Positions 35,161 to 43,628 of a stretch of DNA of 64,000 nt are shown piece by piece; the first letter of the stretch is position 1; each line of letters starts with the position of its first letter. The stretch comes from Burkholderiaceae bacterium (GTDB lineage Bacteria; Pseudomonadota; Gammaproteobacteria; Burkholderiales; Burkholderiaceae_E). The translations under genes and the position numbers were made by a program. Under the pieces are notes generated by a model. It was not told the origin of the DNA, did no database searches, and saw only the letters and a list, made by a program, of their open reading frames with translations. The stretch covers positions 150,850 to 214,849 of the forward strand of contig JAMLIS010000004.1 of NCBI GenBank assembly GCA_023954015.1. Direction: 5' to 3'.

Positions 35161-36147
35161 ATGTTCGCAATGGTGCTTCGCGCGCCCGGCACGCCGCTCG
35201 TGCCGGAGCACCGACCGGATCCGACACCCGGCAAAGGCGAGGCGCTGCTGCGCGTGACGGCCTGCGGCGTATGCCGCACCGACCTGCACATCGTCGACGG
35301 CGAACTCGCGCTGCCGAAGCTCCCGGTCGTTCCGGGCCACGAGGTCGTCGGCGTCGTCGAGGCGCTGGGCGCAGGCGTACGGGATCTTTCTATCGGCGAG
35401 CGCGTGGGCGTTCCCTGGCTCGGGCACAGCTGCGGGCACTGCACCTGGTGTGTCGCCCATCGAGAGAATCTCTGCGACACGCCGAACTTCACCGGCCTGC
35501 ACCGCGATGGCGGCTATGCGACGCATCTGGTGGCGGACGCCCGCTTCTGCCACTCGCTCGAGGGCATTGCGATGTCCGACGCGCAGGCCGCGCCGCTGCT
35601 GTGCGCCGGGCTGATCGGCTGGCGCTCGTTGAAGTTCGCCGGCGACGCGCAGGCACTCGGCCTGTACGGCTTCGGCGCAGCGGCCCACCTGATCGCCCAG
35701 CTCGCCGTGCGTCAGGCACGCCGCGTCCACGCGTTCGTACGCCCCGGCGACGCCGCAGCCGCTGCGCACGCCCGCTCGCTCGGCGTGCAATGGGCGGGCG
35801 GCTCCGACGAGATGCCTCCCGAAGCGCTGGACGCGGCGATCCTGTTCGCGCCGGTCGGCGCGCTCGTGCCGCAGGCGCTGCGTGCGCTTCGCAAGGCGGG
35901 GACTGTCGTCTGCGGCGGCATCCACATGAGCGACATTCCGTCCTTCCCCTACGAGATCCTGTGGAACGAGCGCGAGATCCGCTCGGTGGCGAACCTCACG
36001 CGCGAGGACGGCCGCGAGTTCCTCGACCAGGTGCGCGCGAACCCGATCCGGGTGGACGTGCAGACGTGGCCGCTCGCACAGGCGAACGAGGCACTCGCCG
36101 CGCTGCGCGAAGGCAGGATCACCGGTGCCGCAGTGCTGCAGCCGTAG
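35161..36147 (+). CDS. Zinc-dependent alcohol dehydrogenase family protein
   Basis: The 328-residue medium-chain dehydrogenase has catalytic zinc residues (C38 in CGVCRTDLH, H60-E61 in PGHE), four structural zinc cysteines (C91, C94, C97, C105) and a nucleotide-binding LYGFGAAAHLIAQ. It oxidises alcohols or hydroxyacyl compounds with NAD(P). Placement after the reductase invites the idea of 6-hydroxycyclohexene-carbonyl-CoA dehydrogenase, but the protein is shorter and resembles general AdhA-like enzymes, so I leave the substrate open. Confidence 0.82.
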   Translation: MFAMVLRAPGTPLVPEHRPDPTPGKGEALLRVTACGVCRTDLHIVDGELALPKLPVVPGHEVVGVVEALGAGVRDLSIGERVGVPWLGHSCGHCTWCVAHRENLCDTPNFTGLHRDGGYATHLVADARFCHSLEGIAMSDAQAAPLLCAGLIGWRSLKFAGDAQALGLYGFGAAAHLIAQLAVRQARRVHAFVRPGDAAAAAHARSLGVQWAGGSDEMPPEALDAAILFAPVGALVPQALRALRKAGTVVCGGIHMSDIPSFPYEILWNEREIRSVANLTREDGREFLDQVRANPIRVDVQTWPLAQANEALAALREGRITGAAVLQP

Positions 36148-36154
36148 CGCGCCG

Positions 36155-36187
36155 CTGCCACTGCCGCTGCCGCTGCCGCCGCTGCCG
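36155..36187. repeat. CTGCCR hexamer repeat between convergent genes
   Basis: Four uninterrupted hexamers (CTGCCA then three CTGCCG), a CCG and one more CTGCCG lie in the 66-bp gap between the alcohol dehydrogenase and livF stops. The gap is otherwise GC-rich and may form a hairpin (GCCGCC...GGCGGC), which could end both transcripts. No T-run is present. Confidence 0.55.
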
Positions 36188-36213
36188 GGAGCAGCCGCGA
36201 GCGGCCGCGGCGG

Positions 36214-36912
36214 CTATACCCCCAGATGTCGCTGCAGCAGTTCCGGCTGCGCCTTCAGCCCGGAGGCCGGACCTTCGTGCGCGATGTGTCCGTTGTTGAT
36301 GATGTAGACGCGGTCTGCCAGCGCCAGCGCCGCGGCGATGTTCTGCTCGACCAGGATGATCGTCTGCCCGGCCTGCGCAAGCTCGTGGCAGGCGCGCACC
36401 AGATCCTGGACGATGATCGGCGCGAGCCCCTCGAACGGTTCGTCCAGGAGGACGAGCTTCGGGTCGCGCACCAGCGCGCGCGCGATCGCGAGCATCTGCT
36501 GCTCGCCGCCCGACAGGTCGGTGCCGCGACTCGTGCGCCGCTCCTTCAAGCGAGGAAACATCGCGTAGATGCGATCCAGCGGCCACTTGTTCTGGGCAGT
36601 GAGCCCTGCGAGGACGATGTTTTCCTCGACGTTCAGGCTACCGAAGATGCGGCGCTCTTCCGGCACGAGCTGCATGCCCGCGCGGGCGATGCTGTGCGCC
36701 TTCTTGCCGGCGAGCTCCAGGCCGTCGAGCCTGACACTGCCCGCGCGCGGCTTCACCACGCCCATCAGGCTCTTGAGCGTGGTCGACTTGCCGGCGCCGT
36801 TGCGTCCGAGCAGCGCCACCACCTCGCTCTTCTGGACGTTCAGCGACACGTCGAACAGGATGTGGCTGTCGCCGTAGTAGCTGTTCAGTCCGTCGACTTC
36901 GAGCAGGCTCAT
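36214..36912 (-). CDS. livF: Branched-chain-type ABC transporter ATP-binding protein LivF
   Basis: The 232-residue ATPase has Walker A GRNGAGKST near 37, signature LSGGEQQML and Walker B KLVLLDEPFEGLAP, all LivF type, and the C-terminal HLGV. It energises the second Liv importer in the window. Its ATG overlaps the stop of the LivM-LivG fusion (ATGA). Confidence 0.93.
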   Translation of the reverse strand: MSLLEVDGLNSYYGDSHILFDVSLNVQKSEVVALLGRNGAGKSTTLKSLMGVVKPRAGSVRLDGLELAGKKAHSIARAGMQLVPEERRIFGSLNVEENIVLAGLTAQNKWPLDRIYAMFPRLKERRTSRGTDLSGGEQQMLAIARALVRDPKLVLLDEPFEGLAPIIVQDLVRACHELAQAGQTIILVEQNIAAALALADRVYIINNGHIAHEGPASGLKAQPELLQRHLGV

Positions 36913-38783
36913 GCGATCTCTCCGAAGGCCAGCTCTCCGTGCACGCCGCCGAGGTAGGCTTCCTGGACCTTGGGATCGTTCTTGATCTGCTCGGGCGTTC
37001 CCTCGACGAGTACGCTGCCTTCCTGCAGCACCGTGACCTTCTCGACGAGCTCGAACAGCGAGTCCATGTCGTGGTCGATGACGATCATCGTGCGACCCTG
37101 TGCGATCGACTTCAGCAGCGCCACGGTCTCCACGCGCTCCTGCGGGCTCATGCCGGCCAGCGGCTCGTCGAGCAGCAGCAGGCTCGGGGAAGTAGCCAGC
37201 GCCAGCCCGATCTCGAGGCGGCGCTTCTCGCCGTAGGCGAGCTCGGACACCGGCGACTCGAGTCGCTCGGAGAGATGCACCAGCGCGGCCGTGCTCTCGA
37301 CCCGGGCCGAAAGCCCGGGGACCTTGCGCAGGCTGCGGAACAGGTCGAGCTTGAACTTGCCGCGCGTCTCGCCGAGCGCCGCGATCGCCAGGTTCTGCCG
37401 CACGCTCAGGCGGTCGAAGAGCTGGTTGATCTGGTAGCTCTTGGTGAGCCCGAGCTGGCATACGTCGGTGACGCCGAAATGGGTGATGTCGCGTCCCTCG
37501 AAGGTGATCGTCCCCGACGTGGGCTGCACCTCGCAGGTCAGCATCTTGAAGAAGGTCGTCTTGCCGGCACCGTTCGGCCCGATGATTCCGCGGATCTCGC
37601 CTCGGTTCACGCTGAAGTCGATGTCGCGGTTCGCGATCAGGCCGCCGTAGCGCTTGCTCAGCCCGCTCGCCTGCAGGATGGCGCCGCTGCCGGCGGCCGC
37701 CGGCCTGCGCCGCGCCGGCATCGGCACGATGGTGTGTGCGGCGGACGCGGAAGCCGCGCCTCGGGCCGGCGCGCTTGCGCTCGTGCCCTGCGCCGGTTTC
37801 GTGCCGCCGCGCGCCATGTGGTAGAGGTCGATGATCGCGCCGGCCAGGCCGCGGCGCAGGAACACCACCAGCAGCACGAACACGATGCCGAGCACCAGCT
37901 TCCAGGTGGCGCCCAGGTTCAACGTCGTCTGGAAGAAGTCGGCCAGGTACAGCCAGGTCGCCGCGCCGAGCAGCGGGCCGAACAGCGTGCCCGCCCCGCC
38001 GATCGCCGTCTGCATGATGATCTCGCCCGACGTGTGGAACATGAACGCGTCGGGAGGCATGAAGCCCTGCATCAGGCCGAGCAGGCCGCCGGCGAAGCCC
38101 GCGTACATGGCGGCGACGACGAAGACCGTGAGCTTGTAGCCGTGGATGTCGTGTCCGAGCGCCTGGGCGCGCAGCGGGTTGTCGCGGATCGCGCGCAACA
38201 GCAGTCCGACCGGCGAGCGGACGATGCGCAGCGCGACCACCAGCCCGACGAAGTACCAGAACGCGAGGAAGATGTACATCGAGAAGTTGTCGTCGAACTC
38301 GATGGTGGTGAAGCCCAGCTCGAGGTTCGGCGTCGGCACGCCCGGCAGTCCGTTCTCGCCGCCGGTATACGCCGACAACGGATTGAACTCGAGGAAGAAG
38401 AACACTTCGGCGATCGCCACCGTGATCATCGCGAAGTAGATGCCGGTGCGACGCAGTGCGATCAGCCCCACCAGGTAGCCGACGATGCCGGCGACGATCG
38501 TGCCGACCACGACCGCGGCGATGGTGTTGGTGAACTCGGTCTGCGTGAGCAGGTAGGCGGCGAACATGCCGCCCGTGCCGAAGAACGCCGACTGGCCGAA
38601 GGAAAGCAGCCCGGCGTAGCCGAACAGCAGGTCGAAGCCGATCCCGACCAGGCCCCAGATGAGGATGCGGTTGATCGTCGTCGGCGTGAACCCGAGGTAC
38701 GGAAGGACGTAAGGCGCTGCGATCAGCCCGAGGAGCGTCAGCGCCTCGACGAGGTACGGGCGGCTGGGTCTGGACATCGGCAT
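36909..38783 (-). CDS. LivM-LivG fusion: permease joined to ATP-binding subunit
   Basis: This 624-residue protein joins a full LivM permease (about 1-330: GYAGLLSFGQSAFFGTGG, AIRDNPLRAQALGHD) to a full LivG ATPase (from about 375: Walker A GPNGAGKTT, signature AYGEKRRLEIG, Walker B LLLLDEPLAGM, C-terminal YLGG). The joint is an Ala/Ser-rich linker of some 45 residues. The two functions are usually on separate genes. The fusion lies between livH and livF, so the importer remains complete. Substrate unknown; proximity to bzd suggests an aromatic acid. Confidence 0.9.
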   Translation of the reverse strand: MPMSRPSRPYLVEALTLLGLIAAPYVLPYLGFTPTTINRILIWGLVGIGFDLLFGYAGLLSFGQSAFFGTGGMFAAYLLTQTEFTNTIAAVVVGTIVAGIVGYLVGLIALRRTGIYFAMITVAIAEVFFFLEFNPLSAYTGGENGLPGVPTPNLELGFTTIEFDDNFSMYIFLAFWYFVGLVVALRIVRSPVGLLLRAIRDNPLRAQALGHDIHGYKLTVFVVAAMYAGFAGGLLGLMQGFMPPDAFMFHTSGEIIMQTAIGGAGTLFGPLLGAATWLYLADFFQTTLNLGATWKLVLGIVFVLLVVFLRRGLAGAIIDLYHMARGGTKPAQGTSASAPARGAASASAAHTIVPMPARRRPAAAGSGAILQASGLSKRYGGLIANRDIDFSVNRGEIRGIIGPNGAGKTTFFKMLTCEVQPTSGTITFEGRDITHFGVTDVCQLGLTKSYQINQLFDRLSVRQNLAIAALGETRGKFKLDLFRSLRKVPGLSARVESTAALVHLSERLESPVSELAYGEKRRLEIGLALATSPSLLLLDEPLAGMSPQERVETVALLKSIAQGRTMIVIDHDMDSLFELVEKVTVLQEGSVLVEGTPEQIKNDPKVQEAYLGGVHGELAFGEIA

Positions 38784-38788
38784 CGCCG

Positions 38789-39664
38789 TTACTCCCGTCC
38801 CGCCGCGCCGAGCAGCCCGCGGGGGCGGAACATCAGCACGAGCGTCATGGCCACGAACAGCATCACGTAGGAATAGGCCGGATCGAACATCGAGGTAATG
38901 CTGAGGATTTCGCCGGCGATCAGCCCGCCCAGGATGGCCCCGGGAAACGAGCCGACGCCGCCGATGACGACGACGACGAAGGTCTGCACGAGGATGGCGT
39001 CGCCGACGTCGGGCGCGATGGAGACCACCGGCGCGTTGACGATCCCGGCAAAGCCGGCGGCCATCGCGCCGATGCCGAACACCAGCATGAAGATCTTGTA
39101 GACGTCGATGCCGAGCGCATCGACCATCGTCGAATCCTCGATGCCGGCGCGTACGATCATGCCGATGCGCGTTCGATACAGGATGAAGTACAGCACCAGC
39201 AGCGCCACCGCGACGATGCCGAGCAACCCGAGCCGGTAGGTCGGGTAGACCATGAAGCCGAGCTGCGTGATGCCCAGCAGCGGCTCGGGCGGCGGGACCG
39301 ACTTCGACAGGCTGCCGAAGAAGAAGCGCACGGCCTCGACGAAGACGATGCCCAGGCCGAAGGTGACGAGCAGCTGGTCTTCAGGCGGGCGCGAATAGAA
39401 GTGGCGGATGATGACCCGCTCGGTGATCACGCCCACCAGCATCACGAAGAGCGACCCCGCGATCACCGCTGCGACGAACGAGCCGGTGTAGTCGAAGGCG
39501 ACCCAGCCGGCATAGCCGCCGAGCATGAACATCGCGCCGTGCGCGAGGTTCAGCACGCCGAGCGTGCCGTAGATGATCGTCAAGCCCGACGAGATCAGTG
39601 CCAGCAGCGCGCCCAGCACCAGCCCGTTGAAGCATTGCGAGATGAAGTTGGCCCAGTTGATCAC
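38789..39664 (-). CDS. livH: Branched-chain-type ABC transporter permease LivH (second copy)
   Basis: The 291-residue membrane protein has NLAHGAMFMLGGYAG near 38 and a conserved cytoplasmic loop (RAGIEDSTMVDALGIDVYK). It pairs with the LivM part of the fusion. It follows the binding protein gene by 94 bp and precedes the fusion by 5 bp. It differs clearly from the copy at 1184-2056, so the two importers are not a recent duplication. Confidence 0.92.
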   Translation of the reverse strand: MINWANFISQCFNGLVLGALLALISSGLTIIYGTLGVLNLAHGAMFMLGGYAGWVAFDYTGSFVAAVIAGSLFVMLVGVITERVIIRHFYSRPPEDQLLVTFGLGIVFVEAVRFFFGSLSKSVPPPEPLLGITQLGFMVYPTYRLGLLGIVAVALLVLYFILYRTRIGMIVRAGIEDSTMVDALGIDVYKIFMLVFGIGAMAAGFAGIVNAPVVSIAPDVGDAILVQTFVVVVIGGVGSFPGAILGGLIAGEILSITSMFDPAYSYVMLFVAMTLVLMFRPRGLLGAAGRE

Positions 39665-39758
39665 GCTGTTCCGCCCGGATGGTGGATCGATTCGAGCATT
39701 TCACGGCAGAGAGGACCACGCGCCCCGGCCCGCGCGGACCGGAAGACGCCCGAGGCGT

Positions 39759-41132
39759 TCAGGTGTAGTCGCCCAGCTTGCAGCCGAAGGCGTCGGGCTT
39801 CTGGATCACCTCCTCGCCCTTGACCTCGTCGACGACCTCCCAGAAGTCCTCGTCGTTGCGCATGTCCTTCTTCGCCTTGCCGCGCACGACGAACACGGGA
39901 CGCACGCACTGGTGGTCCTCCGGCCGGTAGTGGACGTCCCCGACCAGCGACGGGATGGTCTCGCCCTTCTCCCAATGCTTGATGATGTCGGGCGGATAGA
40001 AGCTGCCGGTCTCGGTCACCATGCGCGCCCAGTGCGCGAAGCTGACGTAGGCGTTCTCGGCGCCCCATTCCGGCCGGTAGCCGTATTTCTTGTGGAAGGC
40101 GTCGACGAACATCTTGGAGAGCGGATATTTCTCCTCCAAGGTCCACCAGAAGTCCGTGGCGGCGAACACGCCCGCGCTGATGTCGACTCCGGCCTCCTTG
40201 GCGAAGAACGGAATCTGGTACGGCAGCACCAGCGTCATCTTGGGCAGGATGCCGAACTGCTTGGCCTGCTGGCTCGACAGCACGGCGTCGCGTCCCCAGT
40301 TGACGTTGATCAGGAACTCGGCGCCCGAGTTGGCGATGTTGGTCAAGTACTGGCTGAAGTCCTGCGTACCCAGCGGCGACACCTGGTTGGTGACGGTCTT
40401 CCAGCCGCCCTTGTCGCGCAGGAAGCGCTCGGTCGATTCGGTGGTGGTGTGGCCGTAGGTGTAGTCCGGCGTCATGAACGCCATCTTGCGGTTCTTGCCG
40501 AACTGCTTGAGCAGGATCGGCCCGATTGCGTTGGCGGCCATTTCGCCGAAGTAGCCCTGGCGAAAGCCGTAGCGGACGCAGTCCTTGCCGGTGGTGTCGT
40601 TCGAGCCCGAGATGCCGGGCATGTAGAGAATCTTCTCGCGCTGCGCGAACTTGTTCAATGCAACCGCGACCGCCGACGAGGTCGAACCGGTCATCAGGAT
40701 GACCTTCTTCTGGTTGATGAAGGTCTGCTGCGCCTGCACCGCCTGGTTCGGCTTGGCGCCCGAGTCGGCCGAAACCAGTTCGACCTTCTTGCCGAGGACG
40801 CCCTTGTCGACCTTCGGCGCGAGCTTCTTCATCAGCTCGTGGTTCGTGTTCATGTGCTCGACGGCAAGCTCCCAGCCCTTGAGCTCGTCGGCGCCCTGCA
40901 CCGCGTAGGTGCCGGTGAGCGGAACCGCGGCACCGATGTAGACCGTGTCGCCTTGCGAGCCGGCCGGCCACGTGCCCATCGCCGGCTTGTCCTGGGCGAA
41001 GACCCAGCTGACGTGGCCGAGCCCGGGAATGAGAACCGCTCCGGTACCCAGGCGCAGCGCGTCGCGGCGCGAGATGCCTTCCTTGCCCACCGCTTCGCCC
41101 TCGCTGCGGCCCCTGTCGTCGTATCCGCTCAT
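39759..41132 (-). CDS. Tat-exported substrate-binding protein of second Liv importer
   Basis: The 457-residue protein begins with a twin-arginine signal (SRRDALRLGTGAVLIPGLG) and continues with the type I periplasmic-binding fold (IGAAVPLTGTYAVQGADEL, then TGSTSSAVAVALNK). It is longer than LivJ, closer to the amide/urea and aromatic-acid binding proteins. Tat export suggests it folds in the cytoplasm first. The ATG at 41132 gives the signal peptide at residue 22. The gene starts a minus-strand operon and faces the XRE regulator across 223 bp. Confidence 0.88.
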   Translation of the reverse strand: MSGYDDRGRSEGEAVGKEGISRRDALRLGTGAVLIPGLGHVSWVFAQDKPAMGTWPAGSQGDTVYIGAAVPLTGTYAVQGADELKGWELAVEHMNTNHELMKKLAPKVDKGVLGKKVELVSADSGAKPNQAVQAQQTFINQKKVILMTGSTSSAVAVALNKFAQREKILYMPGISGSNDTTGKDCVRYGFRQGYFGEMAANAIGPILLKQFGKNRKMAFMTPDYTYGHTTTESTERFLRDKGGWKTVTNQVSPLGTQDFSQYLTNIANSGAEFLINVNWGRDAVLSSQQAKQFGILPKMTLVLPYQIPFFAKEAGVDISAGVFAATDFWWTLEEKYPLSKMFVDAFHKKYGYRPEWGAENAYVSFAHWARMVTETGSFYPPDIIKHWEKGETIPSLVGDVHYRPEDHQCVRPVFVVRGKAKKDMRNDEDFWEVVDEVKGEEVIQKPDAFGCKLGDYT

Positions 41133-41237
41133 CTCGCCTCCATCGTGTCCGTCTGCGTCGTCCAACCGACATCCTCGGCGGGTCGTGCTCACCCGGCTCG
41201 GACGCCGGACCTTGCGGGCAGAATGCGGACGCCCAGT

Positions 41238-41267
41238 CAATCGAGCAATATCCGATTGACTCGATTG
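41238..41267. promoter_or_regulatory. Inverted repeat in the divergent promoter region of the second Liv operon
   Basis: CAATCGAG (41238-41245) and CTCGATTG (41260-41267) form a perfect 8-bp inverted repeat with a 14-bp spacer that also contains a direct CGATTG copy. The right arm overlaps a -35-like TTGACT (41256-41261), which with AACAAT (41280-41285) at 18 bp makes a plus-strand promoter for the XRE gene. This is a good candidate operator for that regulator. The rest of the 223-bp region holds nothing else I can recognise. Confidence 0.5.
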
Positions 41268-41355
41268 GAGATTCTTGTGAACAATAAATCGTTCCAGATG
41301 AAAATCTGTCGATAATTGACCTTGCGATGCAGCATCGGATTCGACCCCAAAGAGC

Positions 41356-42915
41356 ATGCCTCGCTCGCTGATCGGCGCGCGAATCCGGGAGCGGCGCCGC
41401 TCGCTGGGACTCACGCAGGCCGGGCTGGCGGCAACACTCGGGATCTCGCCGTCGTACCTGAACCTGATCGAGCGCAACAAGCGCAACATCGGCGGCGCGC
41501 TGCTCAAGCGCGTAGGCGCCGCACTCGACGTTCCGATCGACGAACTCGACGGTGCCGCGCAGCGTCGCCTCGTCGACGACCTCGCCTCGGTGAGCACCGA
41601 TCCCGAGCTCGCCGGCCTGCGGCTCGACGCGGGCAGCGCCGAGCAGCTCGCAGGCCAGCAGGAGGAATGGGCACAGGCCGTCGTGCGCCTGCATCGCGCG
41701 CTGCTCGACCGGACACAGGCGGTGAGCGCGCTCGCCGATCGCCTGCATCACGATCCGTTCCTCGGCGAAGCCGTGCACTCGATGCTCAGCCGCGTATCGG
41801 CGATCCGTTCGTCGTCGGAGATCCTCGAGACCGTCGACGACCTGGAACCGGGCCAGCGCGAGCGCTTCGTGTCGATCATCGGCGCCGAGAGCGCGCGCCT
41901 GTCCGACGTCGCGCAGGCGCTCGCCTCGTTCTTCGACAAGGCGCACAGCGGCACCCGCTCCGTCACCCCGACCGAGGAGGTCGACGATTTCCTGCTCGAG
42001 CACGGCAATCACCTGCCGTCGCTGGAGCGGGCGAGCGTCGACTTTCGCGCGTCGGCGTCGATCAGCGGCGCCTGCCGCGAGGCGCATCTCGCCGAATATC
42101 TGGAACGCGTGCACGACGTGCGGGTGCGGGTGGATTCGGCCCGCAACGCGTCGCCTTTCGCGCAATGGGACGAAACCACCCGGGTCCTCACCCTGCCCGG
42201 TTCGGTCGCGCTGTCGACGCGCCGCTTCGAGCTGGCGAAATTCGCCGCGCAGACCTTCCTGCGCGGCGCGCCGATCGCCGCCGAGATCGCGCGCTCGTCG
42301 CTGTTGACGAGCGATGCGGCGAAGCGGCGGGCGGCGCGCGTGCTCGTCTCGTACCTGGCAGCGGCGATCCTCCTTCCGTACGAGCCGATGCTCGATGCGG
42401 CGATCGCCGAGCGCTACGACATCGAATGCCTGATGCGCCGCTTCGACGCGAGCTTCGAACAAGTGTGCCATCGCCTGGTCACGCTGCAGCGGACGGGCGC
42501 GCAGGCGATTCCGTTCGCGTTCCTGCGCGTCGACGTGGCCGGCTTCGTGACGAAGCGCTTTCCGCTGCCGAACCTGCTGCTGCCGCGGCACGGCACGGCG
42601 TGTCCGCTGTGGCCGATCCACCGGGCGTTCCAGTCGCCCGGAGCGCTCGCGCGCGATCTCGTCGAAATGCCCGACGGCGGACGTTTCGTGATGCTCGCGC
42701 GCTGCGACGAGAAGTCGCGGCCGTCGTTCACGATGCCGCGCCGCCTGATGTCGGTGATGCTGGCCTTCGACGCGCTGCACGCCGATCGCACGGTCTACGG
42801 CGACGGCCTCGACGTCTCTCCGAATGCGCCGGCAGTACCCGTCGGGCCCACGTGCCGGTTGTGCGTGCGCCACGACTGCTGGTACCGGCAGGAAGACCCG
42901 ATCGTCGACGTCTGA
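41356..42915 (+). CDS. XRE-family regulator with ScfR-like C-terminal domain
   Basis: The 519-residue protein has an XRE helix-turn-helix (about 8-62: RRRSLGLTQAGLAATLGISPSYLNLIE), then a region resembling a histidine-kinase dimerisation helix pair (about 120-195), an IrrE/ImmA-like middle and a C-terminal domain ending in TCRLCVRHDCWYR, as in the short-chain acyl-CoA regulators ScfR/RamB. Such regulators sense short acyl-CoAs. It is divergent from the second Liv operon and may control it. It is not BzdR, which carries a shikimate-kinase-like domain. Confidence 0.8.
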   Translation: MPRSLIGARIRERRRSLGLTQAGLAATLGISPSYLNLIERNKRNIGGALLKRVGAALDVPIDELDGAAQRRLVDDLASVSTDPELAGLRLDAGSAEQLAGQQEEWAQAVVRLHRALLDRTQAVSALADRLHHDPFLGEAVHSMLSRVSAIRSSSEILETVDDLEPGQRERFVSIIGAESARLSDVAQALASFFDKAHSGTRSVTPTEEVDDFLLEHGNHLPSLERASVDFRASASISGACREAHLAEYLERVHDVRVRVDSARNASPFAQWDETTRVLTLPGSVALSTRRFELAKFAAQTFLRGAPIAAEIARSSLLTSDAAKRRAARVLVSYLAAAILLPYEPMLDAAIAERYDIECLMRRFDASFEQVCHRLVTLQRTGAQAIPFAFLRVDVAGFVTKRFPLPNLLLPRHGTACPLWPIHRAFQSPGALARDLVEMPDGGRFVMLARCDEKSRPSFTMPRRLMSVMLAFDALHADRTVYGDGLDVSPNAPAVPVGPTCRLCVRHDCWYRQEDPIVDV

Positions 42916-42976
42916 TGCCGACGGCATCCTTCTTCGACGCGCACGAAGCCGCTACACTGAGCGAGACCCGGAATCG

Positions 42977-43366
42977 ATGCACGACCCCAGTACACGGCCG
43001 ATGAACGCGAGAGTGCTGATCGCCGAAGACGAACCGCACATCGTCGAATCGCTGAGCTTCGTCCTGAGCCGCAGCGGCTACGCGGTCTCGTCTGTGCTCG
43101 ACGGCGAGGCTGCCATGCATCGACTGCGCACCGACCCGCCCGACCTGGTGATCCTCGACGTGATGCTGCCCAGGCTCAACGGCTTCGAGGTGCTCAAGCA
43201 GATCAAGTCCGACCCATCGTTGCGCTCGATACCGGTCATCGTCCTCACCGCCAAGGGACAGGCGCACGATCGCCGGATGGCCGAGGAGATCGGCGTCGAC
43301 GGCTTCATGACCAAGCCGTTCTCGAATCGAGAGATCGTCGACGAAGTCCGCCGCCTGGCGCCCTGA
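42977..43366 (+). CDS. Single-domain response regulator
   Basis: The 129-residue protein is a lone receiver domain: IAEDEPHIVESL at the start, phospho-acceptor aspartate in LVILDVMLPRLNG, TAKGQ and the lysine of MTKPF. There is no DNA-binding output. It is 13 bp upstream of a small membrane protein gene that leads into an SLC5-type sensor kinase, its probable partner. ATG at 42977 is used; ATG at 43001 (MNARVLIAED) is an equally possible start. Confidence 0.85.
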   Translation: MHDPSTRPMNARVLIAEDEPHIVESLSFVLSRSGYAVSSVLDGEAAMHRLRTDPPDLVILDVMLPRLNGFEVLKQIKSDPSLRSIPVIVLTAKGQAHDRRMAEEIGVDGFMTKPFSNREIVDEVRRLAP

Positions 43367-43379
43367 TCCGTCCACGGCC

Positions 43380-43628
43380 ATGCCGCGACGCCCGCCCCGG
43401 CCGCTTCGTCGCCCCCCGTCGCGGCGCCTGCGCGATGCGGCCGTGCTGCTGCCGCTGCTCGGACTTTTCGCCTGGATGCCGCCGGTCATCGGACTGTTCT
43501 CCAGCGGCGGGCAGGTCTTCGGTGTCCCGGCGATCGTCGCGTGGCTGTTCGGCACGTGGCTCGCGCTGATCGCCGCCGCGCTTGCGCTGTCGCGGCGCCT
43601 CGAACCGCGCGACGAGGACGAAGGCTGA
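43380..43628 (+). CDS. Small two-helix membrane protein
   Basis: The 82-residue protein has a very basic N-terminus (nine Arg in the first 18 residues) and two predicted membrane helices (about 21-41 and 49-70). It lies between a response regulator and an SLC5-type kinase and ends exactly where the kinase begins. Short membrane proteins commonly precede sodium:solute symporter genes, where they may help folding. No catalytic motif is visible. Confidence 0.7.
   Translation: MPRRPPRPLRRPPSRRLRDAAVLLPLLGLFAWMPPVIGLFSSGGQVFGVPAIVAWLFGTWLALIAAALALSRRLEPRDEDEG

Noticed and set aside
35161..36147. Alcohol dehydrogenase as BzdX (6-hydroxycyclohex-1-ene-carbonyl-CoA dehydrogenase).
   Set aside because: It is shorter than the BzdX family and no BzdW, BzdY or BzdZ genes are nearby; it looks like a general zinc alcohol dehydrogenase.
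36155..36187. CTGCC repeat as part of a CRISPR array.
   Set aside because: It is a short hexamer repeat without spacers and there are no cas genes.
1184..39664. The two Liv importers as products of a recent duplication.
   Set aside because: The LivH proteins differ throughout, one set has a LivM-LivG fusion and one binding protein uses a Tat signal, so they are separate lineages.
41356..42915. XRE regulator as BzdR, the benzoyl-CoA repressor.
   Set aside because: The C-terminal half is ScfR-like with a Cys-rich end, not a shikimate-kinase-like ATP-binding domain.
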